DNA of 64,000 nt from Garcia nutans (lineage: Eukaryota > Streptophyta > Magnoliopsida > Malpighiales > Euphorbiaceae). Where the stretch lies: positions 4,092,001-4,156,000 of the forward strand of contig CANTUV010000009.1 of assembly GCA_947685225.1 (NCBI GenBank). The letters run 5' to 3'. Both the position numbers and the translations under genes were made by a program. This document shows positions 35,001 to 44,563 of this stretch, piece after piece. Every line of letters begins with the position of its first letter. Position 1 is the first letter of the stretch. The notes under the pieces were generated by a model. It searched no databases and was not told the origin of the DNA. It saw nothing but the letters and a program-made list of their open reading frames with translations.

Positions 35001-38000
35001 TCCTTAACTGATGATCAGGCTTTCAGAATTTTCAAGCAGCCTTTGGAAAAGATATAATTGAAGTTACTCTGATTGCTAGGAGATGCACTAGGAGAAATGG
35101 TAATTAAAGCATGCTCGATCTTCTCAAGTTTTTTGTTCTAGCATGAATCTTCATTTATTTACTCTTCAATTCTTTGCCATTTTTTGAACTAGTGGTTTCA
35201 GTAACATGTGTGCTGAAGGAGGGATTATATGCAAAAGCTAGGAGTGGGTCACATTTAAAATGCATTTTTGAGTTCCTATGAAACCATGGGATATTGATCA
35301 TAGATTAAGATTTTTCATTTTAAAGAAAAATTACAAGCACAGGCTAAATAAAAATGAAAAATCATCATTGCATGATGGAGTTCTTCTTTTTGTCTCTAAT
35401 CAATTGATTGAATAACATGAAATATTGAATCTTTATGTTCATTGGTTTAAAAAATATTGTTAATTTTCTGGTATCCTGATGAATGCTGAAGGAAGCATGG
35501 TAAGCAATTGAAGCATTTCTTCATGCTTCTAATACTGTGGGAACATCAAGTTGTATCATTTTCCATAGCATCTTTATCAAATGCAAATATGTCAAGTCAT
35601 ATGTCATGTTATTGATATCATGAGAATCATCTCTTGGAAGGTACTCGCATGTGGAGAAGGGGAGCTGATTCTGATGGTTATGTCGCCAATTTTGTGGAAA
35701 GTGAGCAAATTGTACAGATGAATGGATTTTCAGCTTCATTTGTTCAGGTAATGTTGATCTATATTCCTGCATATGATTAAACTTGTCTAATGGAGTAGCT
35801 GTGTTATTTTGAGTTTCCAAACATGAACCAAGGGCCCATTGCTGAAGAAAGAATGATGTGACCCAAAATATTCTGTTCTAGGTATTGGAAAATGAATTTC
35901 ATCAATATATTGAATAAGTGTATATTCTGATACTTGGCATTCATGGTATATTATTTACACTTATTTTAATGGTTCTAATGTGGTATCAAATATGTTTTTT
36001 AAGCTTAGTTTTGCATTGTTGTGACTGATGGATTTACTAAAGATTGTCTCATTCTCATTTTCTTTCATTTTCTTTCCTTTTTTTTTTCCGATTGCTTTGT
36101 TAGATTCGGGGATCAATGCCATTTCTGTGGGAGCAGATTGTTGATTTGACATATAAACCTAAGTTTGAGATTGTCAGACCTGAGGAAGCTGTGAGTGTTA
36201 TTTACTCCATAATATTTATATTGTTTGATCATGCAATTTTCTGGCTTTTGTGCCCCTAAATTGACCGCTGGCATTTTGCATGTTATCCAGCCTCGAGTAG
36301 CAGAGCGACATTTTCTTGATTTGAGAAAAAAATATGGAAGTGTATTAGCGGTTGATCTTGTCAATAAGGTGCATATTATTTTATCTTCTCATGCAATGAA
36401 AATTATGAGATTTGATAGATTAAATTATGTGATTGGTGGATTAAATTTTATTTTGCTCTCCTATATGATGCTAACTTGCCTACGTAATTGCTTGGTCAAT
36501 TTCTTTCCTATATATCATTAAAGAGGATAAAAAAAGGCATGTGTATGTTTGTTAAAGCACAACATACACATTTTGTATTCATAAGCTTGCGGTACACATA
36601 TGCGAATGTGTGGGAGAGTGTGTATACATACTGTTATTTTGGGCAATTTGTTGTTGATCAACTGTCACTCTTATCAGCATGGAGGTGAGGGACGCTTAAG
36701 CGAAAAATTTTCCAGTGCAATGCAGCATATCACTAATGATGATGTAAGGTAGAACTTCCTTCCATATAAAAATTTCACCTTTTTTGACAAATTGTTACCT
36801 GATTAAATTAATGCTAAAGAGCTTCTAAATGTTGTAGATATCTGCACTTCGATTTTCATCAGATCTGTGGGCATATTCACTTTGAGCGCCTTTCTATACT
36901 TTATGACCAAATTGTAGATTTCCTTGTGAAAAGCGGGTATGGTTTTGTTCAGAGGTCTGAAAATGTTAGATTTGATCATATGTTTTGTTGTATTTGCTCA
37001 CATTGAGAGACAAGAGAGGTTTCCAAATATTGACTCTGTGAGGTTAGTTCAGTTACAATGTTTTGATATTTTCTGTATGCCTGATAGGTATCTTTTGTTG
37101 AATGAGAAGGGTGAGAAAACGAAGGAGCAAACTGGGGTTGTGAGGACCAACTGTATTGATTGCTTAGACCGTACAAATGTTACGCAGGTAGGTTATTTTC
37201 AATGTTACGAATACTGTTCCTTCTGATTTGTTTATAATCAAAACAGATGAGTTAAGATGATACATCTGATATATGAACATATCCACTCGGTCTTGTGTGG
37301 TAGATACAAGAATTCCACAGGAAGTGCATACTTCTGTCTTTTGATGTATGTGCATTTGTATTCATCTATGTTTAATGATGATATCTCTGCTACATATTTG
37401 TGTTCATACACTCAGTTAGTTCTCCCAATTAAAATGATTTCAGCAGGAAGTGGATGCTACAACATTGAACTGTCTGCTTCAAATTGACACATTCTCACTC
37501 ATTGACTAAATATTTTCTTTGAAAAAAAAGAAGAGTTGGTTGAACTGTCAGAACCATTTTTTCTTTAATTTATATTTCCCCTTTAACTTACCTGTTTTGT
37601 GTTAGTAAATTTGTCCTTTTATGTGATTACTCATTTTTTTCTCATTTGTTGATTATAACCATAGTAATTTATGACTGCAGAGTATGATTGGACGACGAAT
37701 GTTAGAAATCCAACTTAGAAGGATTGGTGTTTTTGGTGCAGAAGAAACTATTAGCTTACATCCAAATTTTGATGATTGCTTTAAAATATGTGGGTATACT
37801 CCTAGTTTCTGGCTGTTCTCTCAGAATGTTTATGAATCTCAACATGATGTCTGATATTTTTATATTTGTCTACTACTGTTAGCATGGTTCTATAATGTTT
37901 GTCTGTTTAGTTGTTGGTTTCTACTGTTTTCCTGTCTTCAGTGTGGGCCAATCATGGGGATGACATAAGCATTCAGTATTCTGGAACGCCCGCTTTAAAG

Positions 38001-41000
38001 GGAGATTTTGTAAGGTATCTTTCTGTAGATCTATTCAAAACATTTTTTTATGCAAAATGCATATGCCTTCTTGCTCCTTATTCACTGAAGACCAATGGCA
38101 CAAAGCTTTATGAATATTTCCTGAAATGGCATTTGCAGATGCATGCTGATCTCATCCTCTGACTTTACTTGTATTGGAATGCATGGGTATTAATGTAAGT
38201 GGTCAGGCTTGTGCACAAGTGTTTAATACAAGTAGTAATTTTGATATTTCTGAAGCAACTGCTTCTTTTTTTTTTTCTGTGTGTCTTACATATATTAATA
38301 TAGTTCAAGAGGAGTTTGTAAGCGTAATGCGGAGGATCAAAGTTAGAGGTGGACCAAACTGTTTGCTCTTTTAAAATCTTGATAGCACCCATTATCTTGG
38401 CCTTCCTCTGTAGACCTACTAATGGAATGATGCAGAAGTTAAAAAATGTGCCTACTAATGTTTCTATGTTCGGCAAAGCTCCAACAATGGATGAGTTTTG
38501 GGGTTCAGATTTGAAGGAGTGTTACTATCAGGTGGTTGCAATTAGTGTTGATGAGAATGAGAACAATAATAAATGATGATTGAAGTTGTGAACGGTAACT
38601 CATGGTACTGTGGCTGCATATTATGAATAACGAAAGAAGTGGGACTGTGGCAGAGAGATAGAAAAGAGGCTAGATACGGTGGGACACAGCCCTTAATAAA
38701 ATTGCGATAATTGTAATTCCATCAATGAAATAAAAAATGTAAAGAGAAAAACTAGCTATTTAGGTATTTATAGAAATCCTCATATTAGGATTAATAAACC
38801 TAAGATAGGAAAACTCTAAACCAATAATAAACAAGAGGCAAACAATTTTCTAAATGAAAAAGTTACATAATATTCCTAAACAGAATTTACAAGAAAATTC
38901 TGAATTTTCAATGAAAGGCAATCAAAATGAATTTTAAGGTGGTATTTTTTGATAAAACTGAATTAAGTGTTAAATAATATAAATGATATTATTGTTAAAT
39001 TGTTAAAATATTTTAAATTCTAATCATTTATTGTCTTTACTGCAAATTTAAAGTTAGAAATTTTAACTTATAATATTAAGTGGTTTTTTTAGACTCAAAA
39101 CAAGCCTGTTAAATAATGGCTCATAATTGAAGAATAGTTTACACCTAGCAACGGGGAGGATTGTGGGGTGTGGAGGAATGACCACTGCAAGCGTATTGGG
39201 GTGTGGAGAGAGGAATCCAAGGTTGCAAATATATAAGAGCAGCTGCCAGTTTATTCTCTCTATAATGAAAACGAATAGAAAGTCCTCATAGACGTAGGCA
39301 GATTGTTGAATAACATAAATATTTATGTTTTGTATGATTGCTTCTAATTTTTTCTCTTTATTTTTCTATTCATAGATTAATTTCAATTTTTGTTGTGCCC
39401 TAAAAAACACAAGAATTTCAACTAAATGTTACTAAATAACTAAAAATGATTAAGTGCCAAAAATTTTAACATTGAGTGTTGAATCAGGTTATGAAACATC
39501 CTCTAAACCTGTTTTTCCTTAATCACCTGGAGTCGTCAGGTGCTCTGGTTGGTGAATTGTCCAACTAGGTAATTTGGCCTTTTTAGATGGACTGCCCAGG
39601 CGCTTAGGCCAATTATTCTAAAGATGCTGGAAATTAATCGTGGTTATTGATGCTCGAGTTCGAAAAGAATATCCTCAACTTGTCCACATTCTTTTTAACA
39701 ACACCTATACTTAAGTATTGGCCAGTATGTTATGTATAAGTTGTTATGTATCAAAATTTTATCATGCCAATGCAATATCCCCTTTCAATACGGGTGGTTA
39801 TAAATCTCTTTTTTTTAAACAAATTTTGTAATAAATGATTTTTTTTTTATCATATGCTTGTCCCTCTAAAATCTAAATTATTAGAAATACAAGACTCTGA
39901 TGATATTTGGCTGTGGTAGTTGCTTAATATTTATTAGTCATTTTGCTAAATTTTGAAAAATTATTCACCATAGTGGTAGCTGATTCAGTCCGATATGGTC
40001 TGATTCAATCCAATTTCATTACATGGATTCCGATTTTGATACCTTTTTTACAAGCCCAAATTTGAGTGGACGCTTGTATCTATTTTACATGATAATCCGA
40101 GTCACTGTAGTTTGTAGTTTATGATTCCAAGTCCAATTCATGGTTTGCATGTTTAATTGACTTTTTCCCCTATTTTGTTCACCATTTGCCACCACTATTA
40201 TTCTCTTCTTGGATCCATTTGTATGTTAAAACTGTGATGATTAAGTACTGCAAAGATCAGTTGATTATTTGTTTTTATATAGTTGAAGTTCAAGATAATG
40301 CCATGTGGTTTAGCATGTTGGCTCTTAAGGACATAAATTTTGTGTAATTCTAACAGCCAGGGTTTCAAATGGTTTTCACTTATTGTTGTGCTCATATCAG
40401 TAACATCATATAAATATGGTGCCAATGTGTCATATCATAACAATTAAGTTTAATCATCATTGTGCAGTAGTTGAATTGTTGGCCCCATAGCATTACATTA
40501 TGACATTAAAATTTTTTTCGTCTTGTGCTGTAAAAATTTTGGATAGAGAAAAAGTAAAAGATACAAAAAAAAAGGTTTTTTCTTTCTTTTCAAGGGATTA
40601 TAAATATCATTTCTAAAACATTTAGTTTCATATAATTAGCCATTTAATGCTGTAGGGGTATTTGATAGAGAATCCCACATTGGAAAGTTAGGAGAAATAC
40701 TTCCAACTTATAAGAGGAAGGGTTGCTCCTCCTAATAGGCCGGTTTTTTGGGAGGCATACGGGGCCCTAGTGACTCTTGTGGGTTGGGCCTGTGGTCCTT
40801 TAGGCCCAGGGGCTTCCCAGTGTGGGGTTCACTCTATCAGTATTATTAAATATCAAGTGTTTTGATCAACAAATGTTACCAAGTGAAACTTCATATTACT
40901 GTAATGGTGCAAAAAAGTTCCTGAATGACAAAGCTGTTGAACCACATGGTGCTTTTGTGAACTTTCCTATAATTTTTATTGTTGCCTTCTAATGCACTAT

Positions 41001-43081
41001 GATGACTAGCGTATTGCTTATGAGGTGCATTTAGGTTTAATGTTTATTGTTTTTTATTTTTTCTGCACATAATTTATTTCAATGAAGAGTGATTATAAGA
41101 CCAGCTTGTATCAAGATTGACCTTCATCATTTAAGATCATTAATCTCAAGAAATATGATAGATAAAGCAGTCTGAATTTTCTAAAATTCAGTGTCATTAT
41201 GACTCCCCGTGTATGCTGCCTAGTTTTTATGTTATTGTTAGAAAAGCTCTGCCGCATGCTTAAGCCTTTGCTGTAGTTATCATAGCCATATTTTCTGCCG
41301 CAAATTATTATGTTTTGCTTGAATTGCAGATGTGGTCAGCGAACAGCCCAAGGGATTGCTAAAGATGGATGGAATGCCCTTGCTCGCTATTACTTCAATA
41401 ACTTCTCTGATGGTACAAGACAGGTGAATAACCTTCACGTTATCTAAATTGCATATTTGCAGTTTAAGAAACAGTGGAGCATTTATTATAATAAAATAAA
41501 TTAAGCTTTGCTGCTCATTAGATGGTAATATTGTTAGGAGCTTGTCTTACAACTTCTATTGCTTGCATGTAATCTGCTTATTTTGTTTTAATAAAAGCAG
41601 TACTCTCATGATCTTAGATTTATTGCAAAGTGCCTTTTTCCTTTAACAAAAAAACTTCTTTCATTGAAGTATGGTCTAGATATATTGTCATTTGTGAAGA
41701 GGACTTCTATAGCATTCTCGCTTACAAGTTTTGATTTTTGCTATGCTTGTGAAGGATGCAATTGATCTGCTACATGGGCATTATATTGTTTCTGTGAGCC
41801 GGGATATGACCCCTCCGTCTCAAAAAGGAGGGCTGGAGAGTATAGCTGTGAGTACAATTCAAATAAGAATTTATTTTTTGAGATTATATTTTGTTCTCTC
41901 AGGGTGGTCAGTATCCTTTTAGTAAAGTTTGCAACCAATAGAACATCTGGTAACTATTGAATTTAAGCTGAGCTGACATTTTCATTGCTGAGCATATCCA
42001 AAGTCTAATAATAACAATAATTGATTCACCATGCTCCATGATGGTGGATATGGGCTATTAATTGCTTTTTCCCTGAATAGGTTTTGAGTCCTTAACATTT
42101 TTAGCCCGTGAAGCTGATAATGATTCTTACATTTCTAATTTTAATTTAATATATATGTCCTTGCTTAGATTAATGACCTCAGACTATAACCTCAAATTCT
42201 CTTCGCAGTCTTTTCCATTGGCTTTAGCATTGGTGTTGATGGGATTCTTTTTTGCCCTGACATCACTTCGGCAAGGTGAGTTGACTAGTACCTGTTTAAC
42301 ATAAAATAGAATATTTATTAGTTTGTCTGTCCTTAAAAAGAAAAAAGTTTGTTCTGTGATTCACAATAAAGGGAGTTGACTAGTACCTGTTTGACATAAA
42401 ATAGAATATTTATTAGTTTGTCTGTCCTTAAAAAGAAAAAAGTTTGTTCTGTGATTCACAATAAAGGGACAAAGGGTTGGTAGCAAGGTAGAGAACTCAA
42501 AAGGAAATTGAAATGCCAAAAAGCAACTTTACTAAATCATATTGTTGGAAGTCTGTTCTTTCTGCTTCGAGAAGCTTCACGATAGCTTTATGAATGTTGT
42601 GTTTCTGTTCACATTGCCTTTGCCTTTAGTAAACTAAGAGGCATTGTCATTGTGCATGAGGATATCTGATGAACAATATGGAGTGAATGATCATGATCAA
42701 GAAGAGGAAGTAAGAGTATAACTCTTGCTTTATGGTAGAACAAAAGATGATTAACATCCTTTATGACCTCTAAATCATGCACATTAAATTTCAAGTGAAC
42801 CCTTTTTTGTTAACATAAATCTGAAATTTTGTTAACTTATATTTAACATAACAAATCCCCCGGACTGAAGGAAAATTAAGGTGCTTGGTTATTATAACCA
42901 TGTCTACAACTTTTCTTACTGATGTATCCTCTGTTTCCCATCTTGTGCAGTTCCAAATGGGATTCGGCACTTATTTTTCTCGATTATGTGGGCAAGCCTT
43001 ACTGTTGCTATTGCAGCATTTGTGAGGACCAATGGACGGGTTTTCTGCAATCGGCCTCGTCTGCATAAGCCTCGGCATTGA
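32039..43081 (+). CDS. SAC-domain phosphoinositide phosphatase (SAC6/7/8 group), 20 exons
   Basis: This phosphatase removes phosphate from phosphoinositides, mostly PI4P in this group, on ER/Golgi and secretory membranes. Exons: 32039-32186, 32278-32361, 32645-32772, 32871-32962, 34376-34433, 34718-34774, 34879-34912, 35019-35099, 35641-35747, 36104-36190, 36291-36368, 36678-36748, 36838-36936, 37088-37187, 37681-37789, 37942-38014, 41330-41423, 41755-41847, 42209-42275, 42951-43081. They join into 1791 bases, 596 residues, with no stop. The catalytic CX5R(T) motif is [10 protein letters not shown] with Cys397 and Arg403. Two hydrophobic segments (about 532-550 and 560-577) near the C-terminus match the membrane anchor of Arabidopsis SAC6, SAC7/RHD4 and SAC8; the length fits too. 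A second ATG follows the first directly. All introns are GT-AG except intron 7 (AT-AG). It appears intact; orthology within SAC6-8 is undecided. Confidence 0.95.
33290..34085 (-). mobile_element. RTE-type LINE fragment in SAC intron 4
   Basis: On the - strand the block ends (near 33300) with the RTE 3' signature, here TTAATCCCAAGCTAATTGGGG and a GAATTGAGTTGAG tail on the + strand sense. Upstream on the - strand it carries degraded coding with [19 protein letters not shown] and [11 protein letters not shown] words, typical of the region after the RTE reverse transcriptase. It accounts for more than half of the 1413-base intron 4 (32963-34375) and lies antisense to the host gene. No target duplication was found. 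Confidence 0.65.
34913..35018 (+). other. U12-type (minor spliceosome) AT-AG intron in the SAC gene
   Basis: Exon 7 ends at 34912 and the intron begins ATATCCTT, the exact consensus of the U12 AT-AC class donor. TCCTTAAC at 35001-35008 matches the U12 branch-site consensus, and the acceptor AG is 10 bases further (35017-35018), within the usual short U12 branch-to-acceptor distance. There is no GT donor that keeps the frame. Joining 34912 to 35019 gives VVQGSFQNF, the conserved SAC sequence. The intron is 106 bases. Confidence 0.88.
38015..41329 (+). other. 3.3-kb intron 16 of the SAC gene, filled with insertions
   Basis: This intron separates exons 16 and 17 within the codon at the ...DFVR|CGQR join. 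It contains a TRIM-like solo LTR (40663-40839) and a possible old hAT-like insertion at about 38939-39505: its left side GATAAAACTGAATTAAGTG has a rough inverted counterpart near 39460-39500. A 75-codon frame lies at 38349-38576 (containing [16 protein letters not shown]) whose origin I do not recognise. Most of the rest is unique-looking AT-rich sequence. Confidence 0.6.
40663..40839. mobile_element. 177-bp TRIM-like solo LTR with 5-bp target duplication
   Basis: It begins TGATAGAGAATCCCACATTGG and ends GGGTTCACTCTATCA, so TGATAGAG/CTCTATCA form terminal inverted repeats with TG...CA ends. The flanking GTATT is perfectly duplicated (40658-40662 and 40840-40844). The AATCCCACATTGG start is shared by many small plant LTRs. 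With no internal domain present it is read as a solo LTR of a small (TRIM-class) retrotransposon within SAC intron 16. Confidence 0.82.
42279..42468 (+). repeat. 95-bp tandem duplication at the start of SAC intron 19
   Basis: TTGACTAGTACCTGTTT begins at 42281 and again at 42376. The two 95-base units are almost identical (TTAACATAAA against TTGACATAAA). The first unit starts inside the splice donor (CAAG|GTGAG); the second has AAAGGGAG at the same position, without the GT. Confidence 0.88.
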
Positions 43082-43286
43082 TTATAGCTTTAAGAATGAT
43101 CTGGCTAATATTAACTCCTGTGAAATTCTTAGCTCGGTGGTTATTTTTTATCCTTTCATGATTTTTTTTAGTCCACGAAGTGATGCTTTATTAATTGTAT
43201 CAGAAAGTATGATGATTCCCATTCAAGCATTTATTGGCTGAATGCCAATTTTCATTTTTATTTTATTCTTTTATGTACCATTGGAA
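43082..43286. other. SAC gene 3' UTR and flank
   Basis: T-rich sequence after the SAC stop codon, presumably 3' UTR. Its last bases contain the left copy of the SINE target duplication (about 43270-43286). Confidence 0.45.
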
Positions 43287-43470
43287 GGGGAGCCTTGGCG
43301 CAGCGGTAAGTGCTGTCGCCATGTGACCTGAGGTCATGGGTTCGAGTCGTGGAAACGGCCTCTTGCAATTAATTGCAAGGGAAGGCCGAGTACAAAGACC
43401 CAATGGGTCCGACCCTTTCCCGGACTCCGCTCATTGCGGGAGCATTCGTGCACCGGGCTGTCCTTTTTTT
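43287..43470 (+). mobile_element. Au-like tRNA-derived SINE
   Basis: The head GGGGAGCCTTGGCGCAGCGG contains the A box (TGGCGCAGCGG), and GGTTCGAGTCG about 40 bases on is the B box of a tRNA-type RNA polymerase III promoter. The body (GTGGAAACGGCCTCTTGC, GGGAAGGC, CCCTTTCCCGGACTCCGC, GGGAGC, GTGCACCGGGCTG) and T-run end match the plant Au SINE family as I know it. ATGTACCATTGGAA before and ATGTACCATTGAAA after form the target duplication (about 43273-43286 and 43471-43484), differing by one base. Confidence 0.9.
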
Positions 43471-43946
43471 ATGTACCATTGAAACTTTTGCCTTGTTCAA
43501 GGTCAAAATATTTTAGGTGGTAGGTTACGAGAATTTTTTGCACAGCTTGAACCTTTTGTAAGAGACCTACCATTGCCCAAAACTGATATAGCAATTGTAA
43601 CTTTCTACAACAGTTGATATTAATTTTACTTTAAAGCAGTTGAAATTTTCAGTTCTTTCTCCATTTTTATTGAACTTGAGGCAGTTAAATTGAAAGATTT
43701 TGTATTATGTTGAGCAAATTATTATTGTATAAGTTCTTTGACCAAGAAATAACCCAGAATTGTAAAAGAGGAGGAAAAAAAACTAAGGATGCAGGGAAAA
43801 AAAATACTAAAGCACTGGTTATTATTGCAGAAAACTCAATGATACATATTCTAATTGCGATGAAAACATAGAACAAAATAAATAATGGTGAATATTATTT
43901 GGTTGATATTTGTATTGTTTATTTTGGATTTTTAAGTAAATACTCT

Positions 43947-44501
43947 TCAGGATGCATAAATATGCTCTGCATATGGCGGCCAGTACAGGTGAAATTCAAT
44001 CTTGTAGACAACGGTTAGCCCTTGCAGGTCCACCGGAGAGGATGTTACATAACCCTGGACAAGCAAAAAATCGCCGGTGCCTCCTACAACAGGATGATCA
44101 GAAGGCTTGACATTATTTGTGCCTCCAACAATGGAGATTGACCCTTTGTGGTGCTTCATTCTCAGGGTGATCTTAGCAGTTGAAATGCTGGTAAGTCCTT
44201 TGAGACTAGCTGTTATCGACATTCCTTCTGCAATGCCTATGACTTTGGAAGATCGGTTAGCTGTAACTGTCATCGGATCCTCGAAAGCAAATATGGTGCC
44301 GAAAGGCAATGTGGTTTGACTGATATTTGCTCCTGCAACACCATTCACTATGAAATATCCAGTTTTGTTGACGGTTTCATGTTGATACAGAGCAAAATGG
44401 AGGGACTTGACTCCATTATGATAGTTAGTTGTTGAGGTAGCCTTCAGTGAAATAGCTAAAAGCAGGACAGCCAGAGCATAGAGGCGCAGAGATGGAGCCA
44501 T
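43947..44501 (-). CDS. dirigent family protein, 184 residues
   Basis: This is a secreted protein that guides stereoselective coupling of phenoxy radicals in lignan or lignin-type metabolism, or acts in related cell-wall or defence roles. The single exon starts at 44501. A hydrophobic N-terminal signal peptide (RLYALAVLLLAISLKAT) covers about residues 5-24. The dirigent domain follows from about residue 35: LHFALYQHETVNKTGYFIV, LPFGTIFAFEDPMTV, then a run of beta strands with GTGDFLLVQGYV and the C-terminal YKIEFHLYWPP. Three N-glycosylation sequons (NKT, NIS, NRS) fit a secreted protein. Length and absence of introns are normal for the family. It looks intact. It is convergent with the SAC gene; the Au SINE lies between them. 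Confidence 0.93.
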   Translation of the reverse strand: MAPSLRLYALAVLLLAISLKATSTTNYHNGVKSLHFALYQHETVNKTGYFIVNGVAGANISQTTLPFGTIFAFEDPMTVTANRSSKVIGIAEGMSITASLKGLTSISTAKITLRMKHHKGSISIVGGTNNVKPSDHPVVGGTGDFLLVQGYVTSSPVDLQGLTVVYKIEFHLYWPPYAEHIYAS

Positions 44502-44556
44502 GGCTATATGAGTCTTTGCTCAGAGCACAAATGACTAGTTAAAAAAGAAGAGGCTA

Positions 44557-44563
44557 ATTTATA
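44557..44563 (-). promoter_or_regulatory. probable TATA box of the dirigent gene
   Basis: On the - strand TATAAAT lies about 56-62 bases upstream of the ATG (44501), implying a 5' leader of roughly 25-30 bases. Confidence 0.5.

Noticed and set aside
34879..35100. conventional GT-AG solution for SAC intron 7
   Set aside because: No GT near 34912 keeps the frame and the conserved VVQG-SFQNF join; only the AT-AG pair does.
43287..43360. possible tRNA gene
   Set aside because: This is the tRNA-like head of a SINE with a longer body, T-rich end and target duplication.
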